NCBI GenBank assembly: GCA_017483605.1
Contig: JAFUWG010000012.1
Span: forward strand, 1-64,000
DNA: 64,000 bases
Reading direction: 5' to 3'
Source: Bacteroidaceae bacterium
GTDB lineage: Bacteria; Bacteroidota; Bacteroidia; Bacteroidales; Bacteroidaceae
Both the position numbers and the translations under genes were made by a program. The notes below the pieces were generated by a model. It saw only the letters and a program-made list of their open reading frames with translations, was not told the DNA's origin and did no database searches. Within the stretch, counting starts at the first letter, position 1; each line of letters starts with the position of its first letter. Positions 1-7,609 of the stretch are shown in pieces.

Positions 1-207
1 CACGAATAAATAAGTAAAAACAAGTAGTCTGTGGGTTTTATAAATGTGGACAAATAGGCAAAAATCATGTCTGCGTAAACAATGCGTAAACATTTTATTT
101 CAGTTAGGGGTATTTTTATAAGATTCTGTGAAAATCATAAATATCTAAATCGCTGAGCATCAATATAGTTACGTATCATAGAGTATCATAAAAATCGTTA
201 TTTGCGG
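1..207. mobile_element. Right end of an integrated element (most of it lies outside the window)
   Basis: This AT-rich stretch holds no gene and ends where a truncated tRNA begins. It contains two pairs of short direct repeats spaced by about one helical turn: TGCGTAAACA at 72-81 and 83-92, and GTATCATA at 173-180 and 183-190. Such repeats next to a tRNA 3' half are typical of arm-type binding sites for tyrosine integrases. No integrase gene is visible, so the element itself is inferred and would extend to the left of position 1. Confidence 0.45.
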
Positions 208-250
208 CTCATAATCTGGAGGTCCTTGGTTCAAGCCCAAGCTGGTCCAC
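208..250 (+). other. 3' half of a tRNA(CAT) gene: putative att site
   Basis: The sequence reads as an anticodon loop CTCATAA (208-214, anticodon CAT), a 3' anticodon stem, a variable loop, a perfect T arm (CTTGG/CCAAG, 225-229 and 237-241) and an acceptor 3' strand CTGGTCC plus discriminator A. The bases before it cannot form the 5' anticodon stem, and no matching GGACCAG acceptor strand lies upstream. The break at the anticodon loop is a classic crossover point for tyrosine recombinases, so this is most likely the attR-type repeat left by integration into a tRNA-Met or tRNA-Ile2 gene. A decayed tRNA is the alternative. Confidence 0.7.
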
Positions 251-260
251 ATTGAAAAAA

Positions 261-300
261 CAAGCACTTACGCGAGGTAAGTGCTTGTGTGTATTTTTGA
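261..300 (+). terminator. Terminator of the original tRNA gene
   Basis: A perfect 11-bp stem CAAGCACTTAC/GTAAGTGCTTG (261-271, 277-287) with a 5-nt loop is followed by a T-rich run. It sits 10 nt after the tRNA 3' fragment and is probably the chromosomal terminator of the interrupted tRNA gene. Confidence 0.7.
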
Positions 301-369
301 GGGGGGGGAGTGGATTTCATAAGAACAAAATATTAGCAAGGGCGGATAGAGGTTGGGGGGAGGTTGTCA

Positions 370-1128
370 TCATCGGATGTTCATCCACATCTTTCGTTCC
401 TGTTCCGGCATCTTTTCGATGGCATAGCGGAGCATGGTGCGGGGCATCTCGTGGGCATGTTGACGGAGGAAATCACGCAGCAGGTCCATTGAGACGCGTT
501 TGCCCATCTCGCGGAGCATCCAACCTACCGCCTTGTGCATCAGGTCGTGCGGGTGGTGCAGATGGATTTCGGCATAACGCAGACACCACGAGGGGTCGCC
601 TTGCTGTGAGGTTTTCCACGAACAGACGATGCTCATACGCTGTTTCCACAGGCAGGGTCTGGCAGCGAGTTCATCCAGCACTTTCATCTTATATTCCCTG
701 TCACCTAAATTCGTGGGCAGCAGCAACCAGTGACCCAGAATCTTGGGAACGGACAAATCCACCAAGTCCCAGTTGTTTGCTTGCTCAGCGTATTGCAGGT
801 ACATCATCACAATTTCGTCACGCTTCGCGATGGCTTCGGCATGGTTCTCCAGCCGTTTCTTCGCCTGCTTTTCAAACTTATCGACAAGGATGAGAAATCC
901 GCAGAGCCTCACTTCGTGCCAGCGTGACATCAGCAATTCCGGCACTTCGTTCAGCGGCAAATCCCAAGCATGTTTGACCACTTCCCTTGTCTGTGGCACC
1001 TTCAGTCCCAAGAACTCATCGCCATAGCCATACTCCCCCACCCCTGCCTTGAAAAACCGCATCAACACCTGTCGTTGCTCCTCATTGTGCAACGACTCCA
1101 TATACTCAATAATCTCCCGTGCGTTCAT
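370..1128 (-). CDS. AlkD-like DNA alkylation repair HEAT-repeat protein
   Basis: A 252-residue, nearly all-helical protein that matches the AlkD/DNA alkylation repair family. These enzymes excise 3- and 7-alkylpurines without flipping the base out of the helix. The family signature W-D-x-x-D is present (W120, D121, D124 in NNWDLVD), as are the helical stretch WHEVRLCGFLILVDKFE around 70-86 and the usual length of 230-250 residues. No signal peptide is seen, so it acts in the cytoplasm. It precedes nothing obviously co-transcribed and lies 50 nt downstream of the M48 peptidase gene on the same strand, so a two-gene unit read from the promoter near 2019-2050 is possible. Confidence 0.85.
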   Translation of the reverse strand: MNAREIIEYMESLHNEEQRQVLMRFFKAGVGEYGYGDEFLGLKVPQTREVVKHAWDLPLNEVPELLMSRWHEVRLCGFLILVDKFEKQAKKRLENHAEAIAKRDEIVMMYLQYAEQANNWDLVDLSVPKILGHWLLLPTNLGDREYKMKVLDELAARPCLWKQRMSIVCSWKTSQQGDPSWCLRYAEIHLHHPHDLMHKAVGWMLREMGKRVSMDLLRDFLRQHAHEMPRTMLRYAIEKMPEQERKMWMNIR

Positions 1129-1180
1129 TTCCGCCTAATGTCCATCTCTCGCAAGCGTCACGCCACAAGACATTCGGACA

Positions 1181-1990
1181 TCATTGTTTCTTGTAATACT
1201 TCTGGGCTTCAGGCAACCATCCGTTGATTTGCTTGATACGCTTGGCATCCGACGGGTGGTCGCTGAAGATGGAGTTGGAACTGTTGCCTGCCTGTGCCAT
1301 GCGTTGCCAGAAGGTGACAGCCACAGCAGGGTCATAACCTGCCATCGCAGCAAAGATGAGTCCGATGTGGTCAGCCTCGCTTTCCTGACTGCGTGAGAAG
1401 CCCGAAGACCATGCCTGAGCACCCACTCCGAGCACACTGGAGGTGATGTTCTGCCAGTTGGAGCCCATGCCAGCCGCTGAAGCCACACCACTGATAATCT
1501 GCATACCATATTGCTGCTTATAGGCATTGCTGATGCGCTCAGCCGAGTGCTTTGCCACGGCGTGGGCGATTTCGTGACCCAGCACAATGGCGAGCGAGGC
1601 TTCGTCTTGGGTGACAGGCAGGATGCCTTCGTACACAACAATCTTGCCGCCGGGCATACAGAAAGCGTTCACCTGTGTGTTCTGCACAAGGTTGAACTCC
1701 CACTGATAGTTCGACACCTCATTCCCCATTCCATTGGCATTCAAGTAGGTGACCACCGCATTTGCCAGCCGCTGCCCCACTCTCTTCACCATTGCCGTGT
1801 TGGCAGCATTGGTCGAAGCCTTCGCCGACTTCATATACTCCTTGTACTGCTCATTGCTGAGGCTCATGACTTGTTCGTCGCTCACAATCAGATTCTGTTT
1901 ACGTCCCGTGACGGGCACATGGGTAGTTGTGCCGCAACTTGCCAAGATGGCAGTGACGACCACCAATAATAGCAGTTTTACCTTTTTCAT
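1181..1990 (-). CDS. M48-family zinc metallopeptidase, lipoprotein
   Basis: This 269-residue protein has a lipoprotein signal (hydrophobic run ending LASCG, lipidated Cys19), so it should be anchored to a membrane and face the periplasm. The zinc-binding HEIAH motif lies at 139-143, and a third ligand glutamate is in ESEADHIG near 205, as in BepA/Oma1-type M48 peptidases. These enzymes usually degrade or help assemble envelope proteins. The length fits the stand-alone peptidase without a TPR domain. A clear promoter lies 30 nt upstream. The substrate is unknown. Confidence 0.9.
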   Translation of the reverse strand: MKKVKLLLLVVVTAILASCGTTTHVPVTGRKQNLIVSDEQVMSLSNEQYKEYMKSAKASTNAANTAMVKRVGQRLANAVVTYLNANGMGNEVSNYQWEFNLVQNTQVNAFCMPGGKIVVYEGILPVTQDEASLAIVLGHEIAHAVAKHSAERISNAYKQQYGMQIISGVASAAGMGSNWQNITSSVLGVGAQAWSSGFSRSQESEADHIGLIFAAMAGYDPAVAVTFWQRMAQAGNSSNSIFSDHPSDAKRIKQINGWLPEAQKYYKKQ

Positions 1991-2018
1991 ATTTCTTATC
2001 GTTTTTGGTTTGACCCGA

Positions 2019-2050
2019 CAAAGTTACAACTTATTTCGTTATCGTCCAAA
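2019..2050 (-). promoter_or_regulatory. Promoter of the M48 peptidase gene
   Basis: Read on the minus strand, TTTG (2047-2050) is followed after 20 nt by TAACTTTG (2019-2026), matching the Bacteroidetes -33/-7 consensus. It is about 30 nt upstream of the ATG at 1990. Confidence 0.7.
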
Positions 2051-2170
2051 CTTTCTTCCCGCGAATTCGTTTTTGCCGCCACAACACCCCTCCCGTCTGT
2101 TAATTACTAATAAAGGAAAGAGAATTACTAATAATGAACGTTAAATGTTTGAACGACAGCGAAAATTTCT

Positions 2171-2240
2171 CTACTAAAGTTTTCGTTAATTAAAAGTTTA
2201 GTAGTACCTTTGCCCTCGGAAAACGAAAAGTTTAGTAACC
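2171..2240 (+). promoter_or_regulatory. BlaI-type operator and promoter of the blaI-blaR1 operon
   Basis: Three copies of one half-site are visible: TACTAAAGT (2172-2180, inverted), AGTTTAGTA (2195-2203) and AGTTTAGTA (2229-2237). The first two form an 8-bp perfect dyad CTACTAAA/TTTAGTAG. A -7 box TACCTTTG lies at 2205-2212, directly after the dyad, and the third half-site covers the expected transcription start. This fits self-repression by the BlaI-family protein encoded 20 nt downstream. Operator assignment is inference from dyad and position. Confidence 0.65.
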
Positions 2241-2259
2241 AAGAGAAAGTACGAACGAC

Positions 2260-2649
2260 ATGAAAAAGAGCAAAGAGAACAAGACGCTGACCAAGGCAGA
2301 GATGGAAATCATGAACTACCTGTGGGACATGGACGAAGGCGGAACGGTGCGTGATGTCTTGGCACGCTATCCGGAGCCTCAACCTGCCTACACCACCACG
2401 GCGACGTTCCTGAAGATACTCACGCAGAAAGGGTTCATCCGTGCCGAGAAGCGGGAGAAAGAAGGCAAGACGTTCTTTTTCCGCCCGCTCATCAGCCGAG
2501 ACGAGTACCGTCGCCAAGCGATGGAAGAAGTGAAGAGCAGTTTCTTCGGCGGCTCGGTCAAGTCGCTGGTCAGTTTCTTTGTCAAAGAAGAGCACCTGTC
2601 GGAAGAGGAATTGAAAGAGTTGCTGGCCATGGTGAGAGGCGAGGATTGA
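2260..2649 (+). CDS. BlaI/MecI-family transcriptional repressor
   Basis: A 129-residue winged-helix protein of the BlaI/MecI/CopY family. The N-terminal half shows the family pattern LTKAEMEIMNYLWDM (11-25) and YTTTATFLKILTQKGFI (46-62), which form the DNA-binding fold; the C-terminal half is the helical dimerisation region. BlaI proteins are released from DNA when a BlaR1-type membrane protease senses an envelope signal. That partner is encoded 59 nt downstream. Upstream dyads and half-sites at 2171-2237 are likely its operators. No beta-lactamase gene is nearby, so the signal and regulon need not be beta-lactam related. Confidence 0.93.
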   Translation: MKKSKENKTLTKAEMEIMNYLWDMDEGGTVRDVLARYPEPQPAYTTTATFLKILTQKGFIRAEKREKEGKTFFFRPLISRDEYRRQAMEEVKSSFFGGSVKSLVSFFVKEEHLSEEELKELLAMVRGED

Positions 2650-2708
2650 CCACCGGAAACCGAGAACCAAGCATTGACTATTGACCTTTAACCCCTACAA
2701 GAGAAGCC

Positions 2709-4127
2709 ATGTTACCCTATATCATCAAATCCATCCTCACGCTATCGGTGCTGTATTTGCCCTATATGCTGTTGCTCCGCAAGGAGTCGTTCTTCCGCTT
2801 CAATCGCCTGATGCTGCTCACCATCATGGTGCTCTCGCTGGTGCTTCCCCTGATGGACATACACGAGTGGGCGTGGGCACACAACCCCATGAGCAGCCAC
2901 CTGAAAGGCGGATTCATCGAGGTGGGCACCCCCTTCCTGACAGGCACCGAAGGAGCGGCGACGGCGGAGGCAACCGCCACCCACGCCTGGCGTTCCGCCG
3001 ATGTGTGGGCACTCATCACCTGCCTCTACATCCTCGGCATGACGGCGACCCTGCTCGTCAAAGGCATACAAATCGCCCTGCTCTATCGCAGCATCCATCG
3101 GGGCGTGCTGTGGACAGAGCAACGGGGAGACGTAACCCTCTACTGCCACACGGGCGAGGCGGCACCCTTCAGTTGGATGCACGCCATCGTCATCGGCGAA
3201 GAAGACTACAACAGCAACGCCAGCACCATCCTGCGGCATGAGATGGGGCACATTCTCCACCACCATTCCTACGACATCCTGCTCTTGAATCTCTGCCAAG
3301 TGGTGCAGTGGGCAAATCCGTTCGTGTGGGTGCTTGCCAACTCGCTGAGGGATGTGCACGAATACGAGGCAGACGACCACGTGCTCCGCAGCGGCATCAA
3401 CGCCACGCAATACCAAAACCATCTGATACAAAAAGCCATTGGCTCCAGTTCCTACGCTTTCGCCAACGGCTTCAATCACAGTTTACTTAAAAAACGTATC
3501 ACTATGATGTTACAAAAGAAATCCAATCCGTGGATGCGTACAAAGGCTTTGTACCTCATCCCTGTGGCAGCCGTAGCACTCAGTGCCTTTGCCACCCCCG
3601 TGATCAACAACGCCGCCAGCAACCTATCTGACAACAGCGGCAAAGTTACAACAAATTCTGCAAACAGACAAACGTCCATTGCAGAAAATGCGTCCATCAC
3701 CTTGCCCGACGGCGACAAAGTGTATGACATCTGCGAAAAACTGCCCACCTTCAAAGGTGGCGAGGGTGCCATGATAGAGCATTTGGTGGAGAACCTGAAG
3801 TACCCACAGGTGGCAATGGAGTCTCATGTGCAAGGAAGAATCCTCGTGCAGTTCGTCGTCAACAAAGACGGTTCTCTGTCCGACTACAGCATCAGCAAGA
3901 ACGATGCCGAGACCTTGCCAGAAGTGGTGGCCGTTTCCTCTGGGCAGAAAGCCCCTGCCGACAAGAAGGGCATCACCTCAGAGCAGTTCAACGCCAGCAA
4001 GAAAGCCCTGGAGGAAGAAGCCATCAGAGTGGTTAAACTTATGGACGGCAAGTGGACACCAGGCACAGAGAAGGGCGAAGCGGTCAGGGTCAAGTTCAAT
4101 CTTCCCGTCATCTTCCGTCTGAAATAG
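2709..4127 (+). CDS. BlaR1-type M56 membrane peptidase with TonB C-terminal domain
   Basis: This 472-residue protein has about four membrane segments (near 1-20, 33-50, 100-122 and 278-296) and a cytoplasmic zinc peptidase domain with HEMGH at 177-181, followed by ANPFVWVL and the EYEAD ligand region. It belongs to family M56 with BlaR1/MecR1. Instead of a penicillin-sensor domain, the periplasmic end (about 345-472) is a TonB C-terminal domain (PTFKGGEGAM..., VQGRILVQFVVNKDGSLSDY). M56-TonB fusions are common in Bacteroidetes and may couple envelope state to BlaI cleavage. It forms an operon with the preceding repressor gene; a strong terminator follows. Confidence 0.92.
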   Translation: MLPYIIKSILTLSVLYLPYMLLLRKESFFRFNRLMLLTIMVLSLVLPLMDIHEWAWAHNPMSSHLKGGFIEVGTPFLTGTEGAATAEATATHAWRSADVWALITCLYILGMTATLLVKGIQIALLYRSIHRGVLWTEQRGDVTLYCHTGEAAPFSWMHAIVIGEEDYNSNASTILRHEMGHILHHHSYDILLLNLCQVVQWANPFVWVLANSLRDVHEYEADDHVLRSGINATQYQNHLIQKAIGSSSYAFANGFNHSLLKKRITMMLQKKSNPWMRTKALYLIPVAAVALSAFATPVINNAASNLSDNSGKVTTNSANRQTSIAENASITLPDGDKVYDICEKLPTFKGGEGAMIEHLVENLKYPQVAMESHVQGRILVQFVVNKDGSLSDYSISKNDAETLPEVVAVSSGQKAPADKKGITSEQFNASKKALEEEAIRVVKLMDGKWTPGTEKGEAVRVKFNLPVIFRLK

Positions 4128-4179
4128 CCCTAAAAGCACGTGTGCAGTAATTAACGATCATAATACAACGTGTACACAT

Positions 4180-4220
4180 CCCTCGCCCTGTCAGTGATGA
4201 TGGGGCGAGGGTTTCTTTTT
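4180..4220 (+). terminator. Terminator after the blaI-blaR1(TonB) operon
   Basis: The stem CCCTCGCCC (4180-4188)/GGGCGAGGG (4203-4211) is followed by TTTCTTTTT, a strong Rho-independent signal. Confidence 0.85.
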
Positions 4221-4326
4221 CCCTGACCATCCTTCCTCTTTGCCCATTCCGAGCCTTGCAGCGACCCGTTGCGGACACACACCGCAAGAGGCAAAGGACA
4301 ATCACGTTGTATCACAAAATGCGACG

Positions 4327-4423
4327 GCTCGAAGCCCCAAAAGTGGTCTGAGTCAGACCGCCTCGGCGGTGTGACTCAGACCACCCGGGCGGTGTGAGTC
4401 ACACCACCTTCGAGGCTTCGAGC
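4327..4423. repeat. Triple-dyad intergenic element, family A, copy 1
   Basis: Three 15-nt dyads GGTCTGAGTCAGACC (4345-4359), GGTGTGACTCAGACC (4368-4382) and GGTGTGAGTCACACC (4391-4405) are separated by exactly 8 nt (GCCTCGGC, ACCCGGGC). The group is enclosed by a 10-bp inverted repeat GCTCGAAGCC (4327-4336)/GGCTTCGAGC (4414-4423). Related copies lie at 38400-38460 and 58647-58707. The rest of the 4128-4692 gap holds the terminator above and, at 4424-4620, nothing recognisable. Confidence 0.85.
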
Positions 4424-4621
4424 GTGCAATTTTGTCCTATCCGTGGGTGTGTCGGCAGAGGCGACGGAACACCGTCCCCACCCCACCCCTTTTCCCTGCA
4501 CTCGCCGCTGGCACAGAAAATCCATTCCCTCCTCCACGAAAAGAGGGGCGGGGAAGGGGCATTTTGAGGTACAGAGCCTTTTCTCCCTACAAAAGTACCA
4601 ATTTTTCGTACAAAATATCGC

Positions 4622-4648
4622 TTGAATCATTAAAAATGCTTAAATTTG
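4622..4648 (+). promoter_or_regulatory. Possible promoter of the histidine kinase pair
   Basis: TAAATTTG at 4641-4648 matches the -7 consensus. The only upstream TTG (4622-4624) is 16 nt away, shorter than usual, so the -33 part is weak. It lies 45 nt before the ATG at 4693. Confidence 0.4.
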
Positions 4649-4692
4649 CCCCAATGAGGGCGAGGTGTCCTTGTGAAAACTGACTGACTGCA

Positions 4693-7563
4693 ATGAAAAA
4701 CAACCTATTGATCATACTGATTGCCTGGGCAATGGCGATGCTGTCCATTCTGGGGGCTGACGCTCAGACGAATGCACCCGACAGCACGAGCGGGGCGGCA
4801 GGGAATGGAGCCGTTCGGAAGGATGGCACCAGAACATACACCGAGGAGCACCCGCTGGTGTATGAAGACATGTGGGACCTGTGGCCCTACTCGTTCCTGA
4901 ACGAAAACGGCGACCCCGACGGCTTCAATGTGGAGTTGATACGCCTGATGATGGACGAACTGCACATCCCCTACACCATCAAACTGAAGGAAAAGCAGGA
5001 TGCCTTCGAAGACCTGCGTGACGGAAAGTCCGACCTCATCCTCGGGCTCTCGGCAGGCTACCACGATGCCTACGGCCTCTACAGCGAAAATCCCGTGACG
5101 CTGTTCACCCAGAGCGTGGCATCGCCCAAGAAGAATCCGGTGGAAATCACCACCTTCAAGGACCTGAGCAACCACAAGGTCTTCGTGAACGACAGCAGCC
5201 TCTGCCACCACCTGATGATTGACTATGGCTGGGGAGAGAACGCCATCCCCTACAGCGCCGTCAAACTCGCCCTGCTGAAAGTGAGCACGGAGGGGGAAGG
5301 CGCCGTGGTGTGGAACACGCTTTCGCTCAAATGGCTCATCAACAAATACCACATCGAGAACCTGCAACTCACCCCCATCAACATGCCTCACGGCGAGTAC
5401 AAGTTCATGTCGAACAATCCCGTGCTGCTCCAGCGGCTCGACAGCGTGTACAGTGCCCTCGACTCGTCGGACAAACTGGCAGCCCTGCGCAACAAGTGGT
5501 TCTACCCCGACCGCCAAGAGACGGGCATCCCCTCGTGGGTGTGGTGGCTCGCCATCGGAGCGGGCGTGTTGGCACTCGTCTTGTCGATTTATGCCATCAT
5601 CTACAACATACAGGGCAAACGGCTGACGCAGTCGAACAACCAGCGGAACAAACGCCTTGCCCTCATCCTGGAGACCAGCCACGTGCGCATTTGGACCTAC
5701 GAGGTGGCGACTCGCCTCTTCTATTGGCACAACGAGAACGGGCAGGTCGCCTTCACCTACACCGCCGACGAGTTTGCCCACCGCTACCGTCCCGAAGACT
5801 TCCAGAAACTGACGGAAGCCCTGCAGGGACTGAGCGAGAAGCCTCTGGCAAAGGACGGGGAGAAGGAGGAGGAAGTGACCCTGAACATCAAGGCACGTGA
5901 CACCGAGGACGGCGATGCCGAAGAGAAGGACTTCGTCATTGCGCTCTCCGTGCTGCGCCGCGACAAACAGGGCAACGCCACCGTCATCCTCGGCACCAAG
6001 AGAGACGTGACCGAGCAGCGGAGACGCCTGCGAGAAACGGAAGAAAGCATCCAGCGCTACAAGGCGGTCTTCCACATGCCCATGCAGGGCAACATCCGCT
6101 TCGGGGCAGACGGCATCATTGCCAACATCAACGAGAAGGCTTGCCAGATGTTCGGCTGCGAGCGTGAGGAGATACTGCAAGAGGGCGTCTCCTACCAAGA
6201 CCTGCTCGACCTGCCGGATGTGGACATCGACCACGCCAACGGCTACACCTGCACACGCACCTTCGACTTTGCCCACCTGCCAGCCGAGCAGCGGAAAGTG
6301 CGTGCCTGCAAACGGGACAAGACGCTGGTGTGCCAAATCGAACTGCTGACCTACAACGACGAGGAAGGGCGGCTGATGGGGCTTTTCGCCGTCTGCGACG
6401 ACATCACGGGCAGGAACGAGAAACAGGACGAGAAGAACCGGGTGGAACAGCAAGCACAACACGCCAACGACACCCTGCAACAATACTACACAAAAATCGA
6501 CGCCATCCTGCAAGAAGGGCTCTTCCGTCTGGTAAGTTATTCGCCCGACTCCCATACGCTCACCCTCTTCAGCAGCGTCCATCGGGTGCAGCATTCCCTC
6601 ACGCAGACACGCTGCATGACGCTGGTGGACGAAGAATCGCAGAAGAAGACCATGCACATCTTCGACGACCTGGACAAACGTCTCGACAAGGAAATACGCC
6701 TCGACCTGGGCACCAACCTGCAACCGTCGGGCAACTATCCGCTGCACCTGCGGTTCAGTTTCATCCCGCTGCACGACAAGCAGGGAAACGTGACCGAATA
6801 CTTCGGGCTCTGCCAAGACATCACCACCCAGAAAGCCACCGACCACAAACTGCTGAAAGAGGCGAAGAAGGTGCAGGAGGTGGAAAACACCAAGACCAGT
6901 TTCATCAACAACATGGTGCAGGAAATCCGCACACCAATGGACATCATCGTCGAGGCTGCGGCAGAACTCGGCAAACAGCAGGCAAATGACCAAAGCAGCA
7001 GCAACAACGATAAGATTTTGAGCAATTCGAGCCACCTGCTCCACCTCATCGACAACATCCTCTACCTCTCACGCCTGGAGGCGCACATGATAGAAGTGGA
7101 CAAGAAGCCCAGCGACTTTGTCGATACCTTCAACACCTACTGTGCAGAAGACCGTGCCCAGAACAAGGACGTGCGTTTCATCACCGAGAACCCCTATGAG
7201 CAACTGGTGGTGAACATCGACGGGCCGAAGGTGGGCAACGTGATGGAACGAGTCATCGAAAACGCTGTCCAGCACACCAAGCAGGGTTTCATCCGCATCC
7301 GCTACGACTACATCGGACGCCGACTGATGATATCGGTGGAAGACACCGGCGACGGCATCTCGCCCAAAGAACTCAAACGCCTCAACAGTCCTGAGACGGG
7401 CAATGCACGCACCAGCAGCGGACTCGGCATCCCCATCTGCCACGAACTGCTGAAGCAAATGGGCGGCAGCCTCGAAATCAACTCGGAGGAAGGACTGGGA
7501 ACGACCGTCTGGATTACCCTCCCCTGCCACGCCACCGCCATCAAACGCAAAAAAATCGTTTAA
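4693..7563 (+). CDS. Sensor histidine kinase homologue with degenerate H-box (Gln in place of His)
   Basis: A 956-residue protein: signal peptide (1-25), periplasmic bacterial solute-binding type 3 domain (about 50-275), one membrane segment (about 282-305), three PAS-like regions (about 320-440, 455-575, 600-730), a dimerisation region and a C-terminal HATPase domain (about 830-950). The H-box reads FINNMVQEIRTP: the phospho-acceptor histidine is Gln743 (codon CAG, 6919-6921). The ATP-binding N-box (ENAVQHT), DTGDGI and GLGIPI are kept. It may therefore bind ATP but cannot autophosphorylate in the usual way. It lies 46 nt upstream of a similar kinase with an intact histidine, so a sensor or allosteric partner role is plausible. 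No response regulator is adjacent. Confidence 0.88.
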   Translation: MKNNLLIILIAWAMAMLSILGADAQTNAPDSTSGAAGNGAVRKDGTRTYTEEHPLVYEDMWDLWPYSFLNENGDPDGFNVELIRLMMDELHIPYTIKLKEKQDAFEDLRDGKSDLILGLSAGYHDAYGLYSENPVTLFTQSVASPKKNPVEITTFKDLSNHKVFVNDSSLCHHLMIDYGWGENAIPYSAVKLALLKVSTEGEGAVVWNTLSLKWLINKYHIENLQLTPINMPHGEYKFMSNNPVLLQRLDSVYSALDSSDKLAALRNKWFYPDRQETGIPSWVWWLAIGAGVLALVLSIYAIIYNIQGKRLTQSNNQRNKRLALILETSHVRIWTYEVATRLFYWHNENGQVAFTYTADEFAHRYRPEDFQKLTEALQGLSEKPLAKDGEKEEEVTLNIKARDTEDGDAEEKDFVIALSVLRRDKQGNATVILGTKRDVTEQRRRLRETEESIQRYKAVFHMPMQGNIRFGADGIIANINEKACQMFGCEREEILQEGVSYQDLLDLPDVDIDHANGYTCTRTFDFAHLPAEQRKVRACKRDKTLVCQIELLTYNDEEGRLMGLFAVCDDITGRNEKQDEKNRVEQQAQHANDTLQQYYTKIDAILQEGLFRLVSYSPDSHTLTLFSSVHRVQHSLTQTRCMTLVDEESQKKTMHIFDDLDKRLDKEIRLDLGTNLQPSGNYPLHLRFSFIPLHDKQGNVTEYFGLCQDITTQKATDHKLLKEAKKVQEVENTKTSFINNMVQEIRTPMDIIVEAAAELGKQQANDQSSSNNDKILSNSSHLLHLIDNILYLSRLEAHMIEVDKKPSDFVDTFNTYCAEDRAQNKDVRFITENPYEQLVVNIDGPKVGNVMERVIENAVQHTKQGFIRIRYDYIGRRLMISVEDTGDGISPKELKRLNSPETGNARTSSGLGIPICHELLKQMGGSLEINSEEGLGTTVWITLPCHATAIKRKKIV

Positions 7564-7609
7564 GAGAGTTAAGTTTTTGAGTTCTTGAGTTTTAAGTTTT
7601 TGTGTTGAT

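Noticed and set aside
195-250. A complete tRNA gene at the left end
   Set aside because: The 5' anticodon stem, D arm and acceptor 5' strand cannot be found upstream; only the 3' half exists.
4705-7044. A 779-codon open frame on the minus strand opposite the first histidine kinase gene
   Set aside because: It is antisense to a clear multi-domain kinase and shows no recognisable domain; high GC at third positions keeps the opposite frame open.
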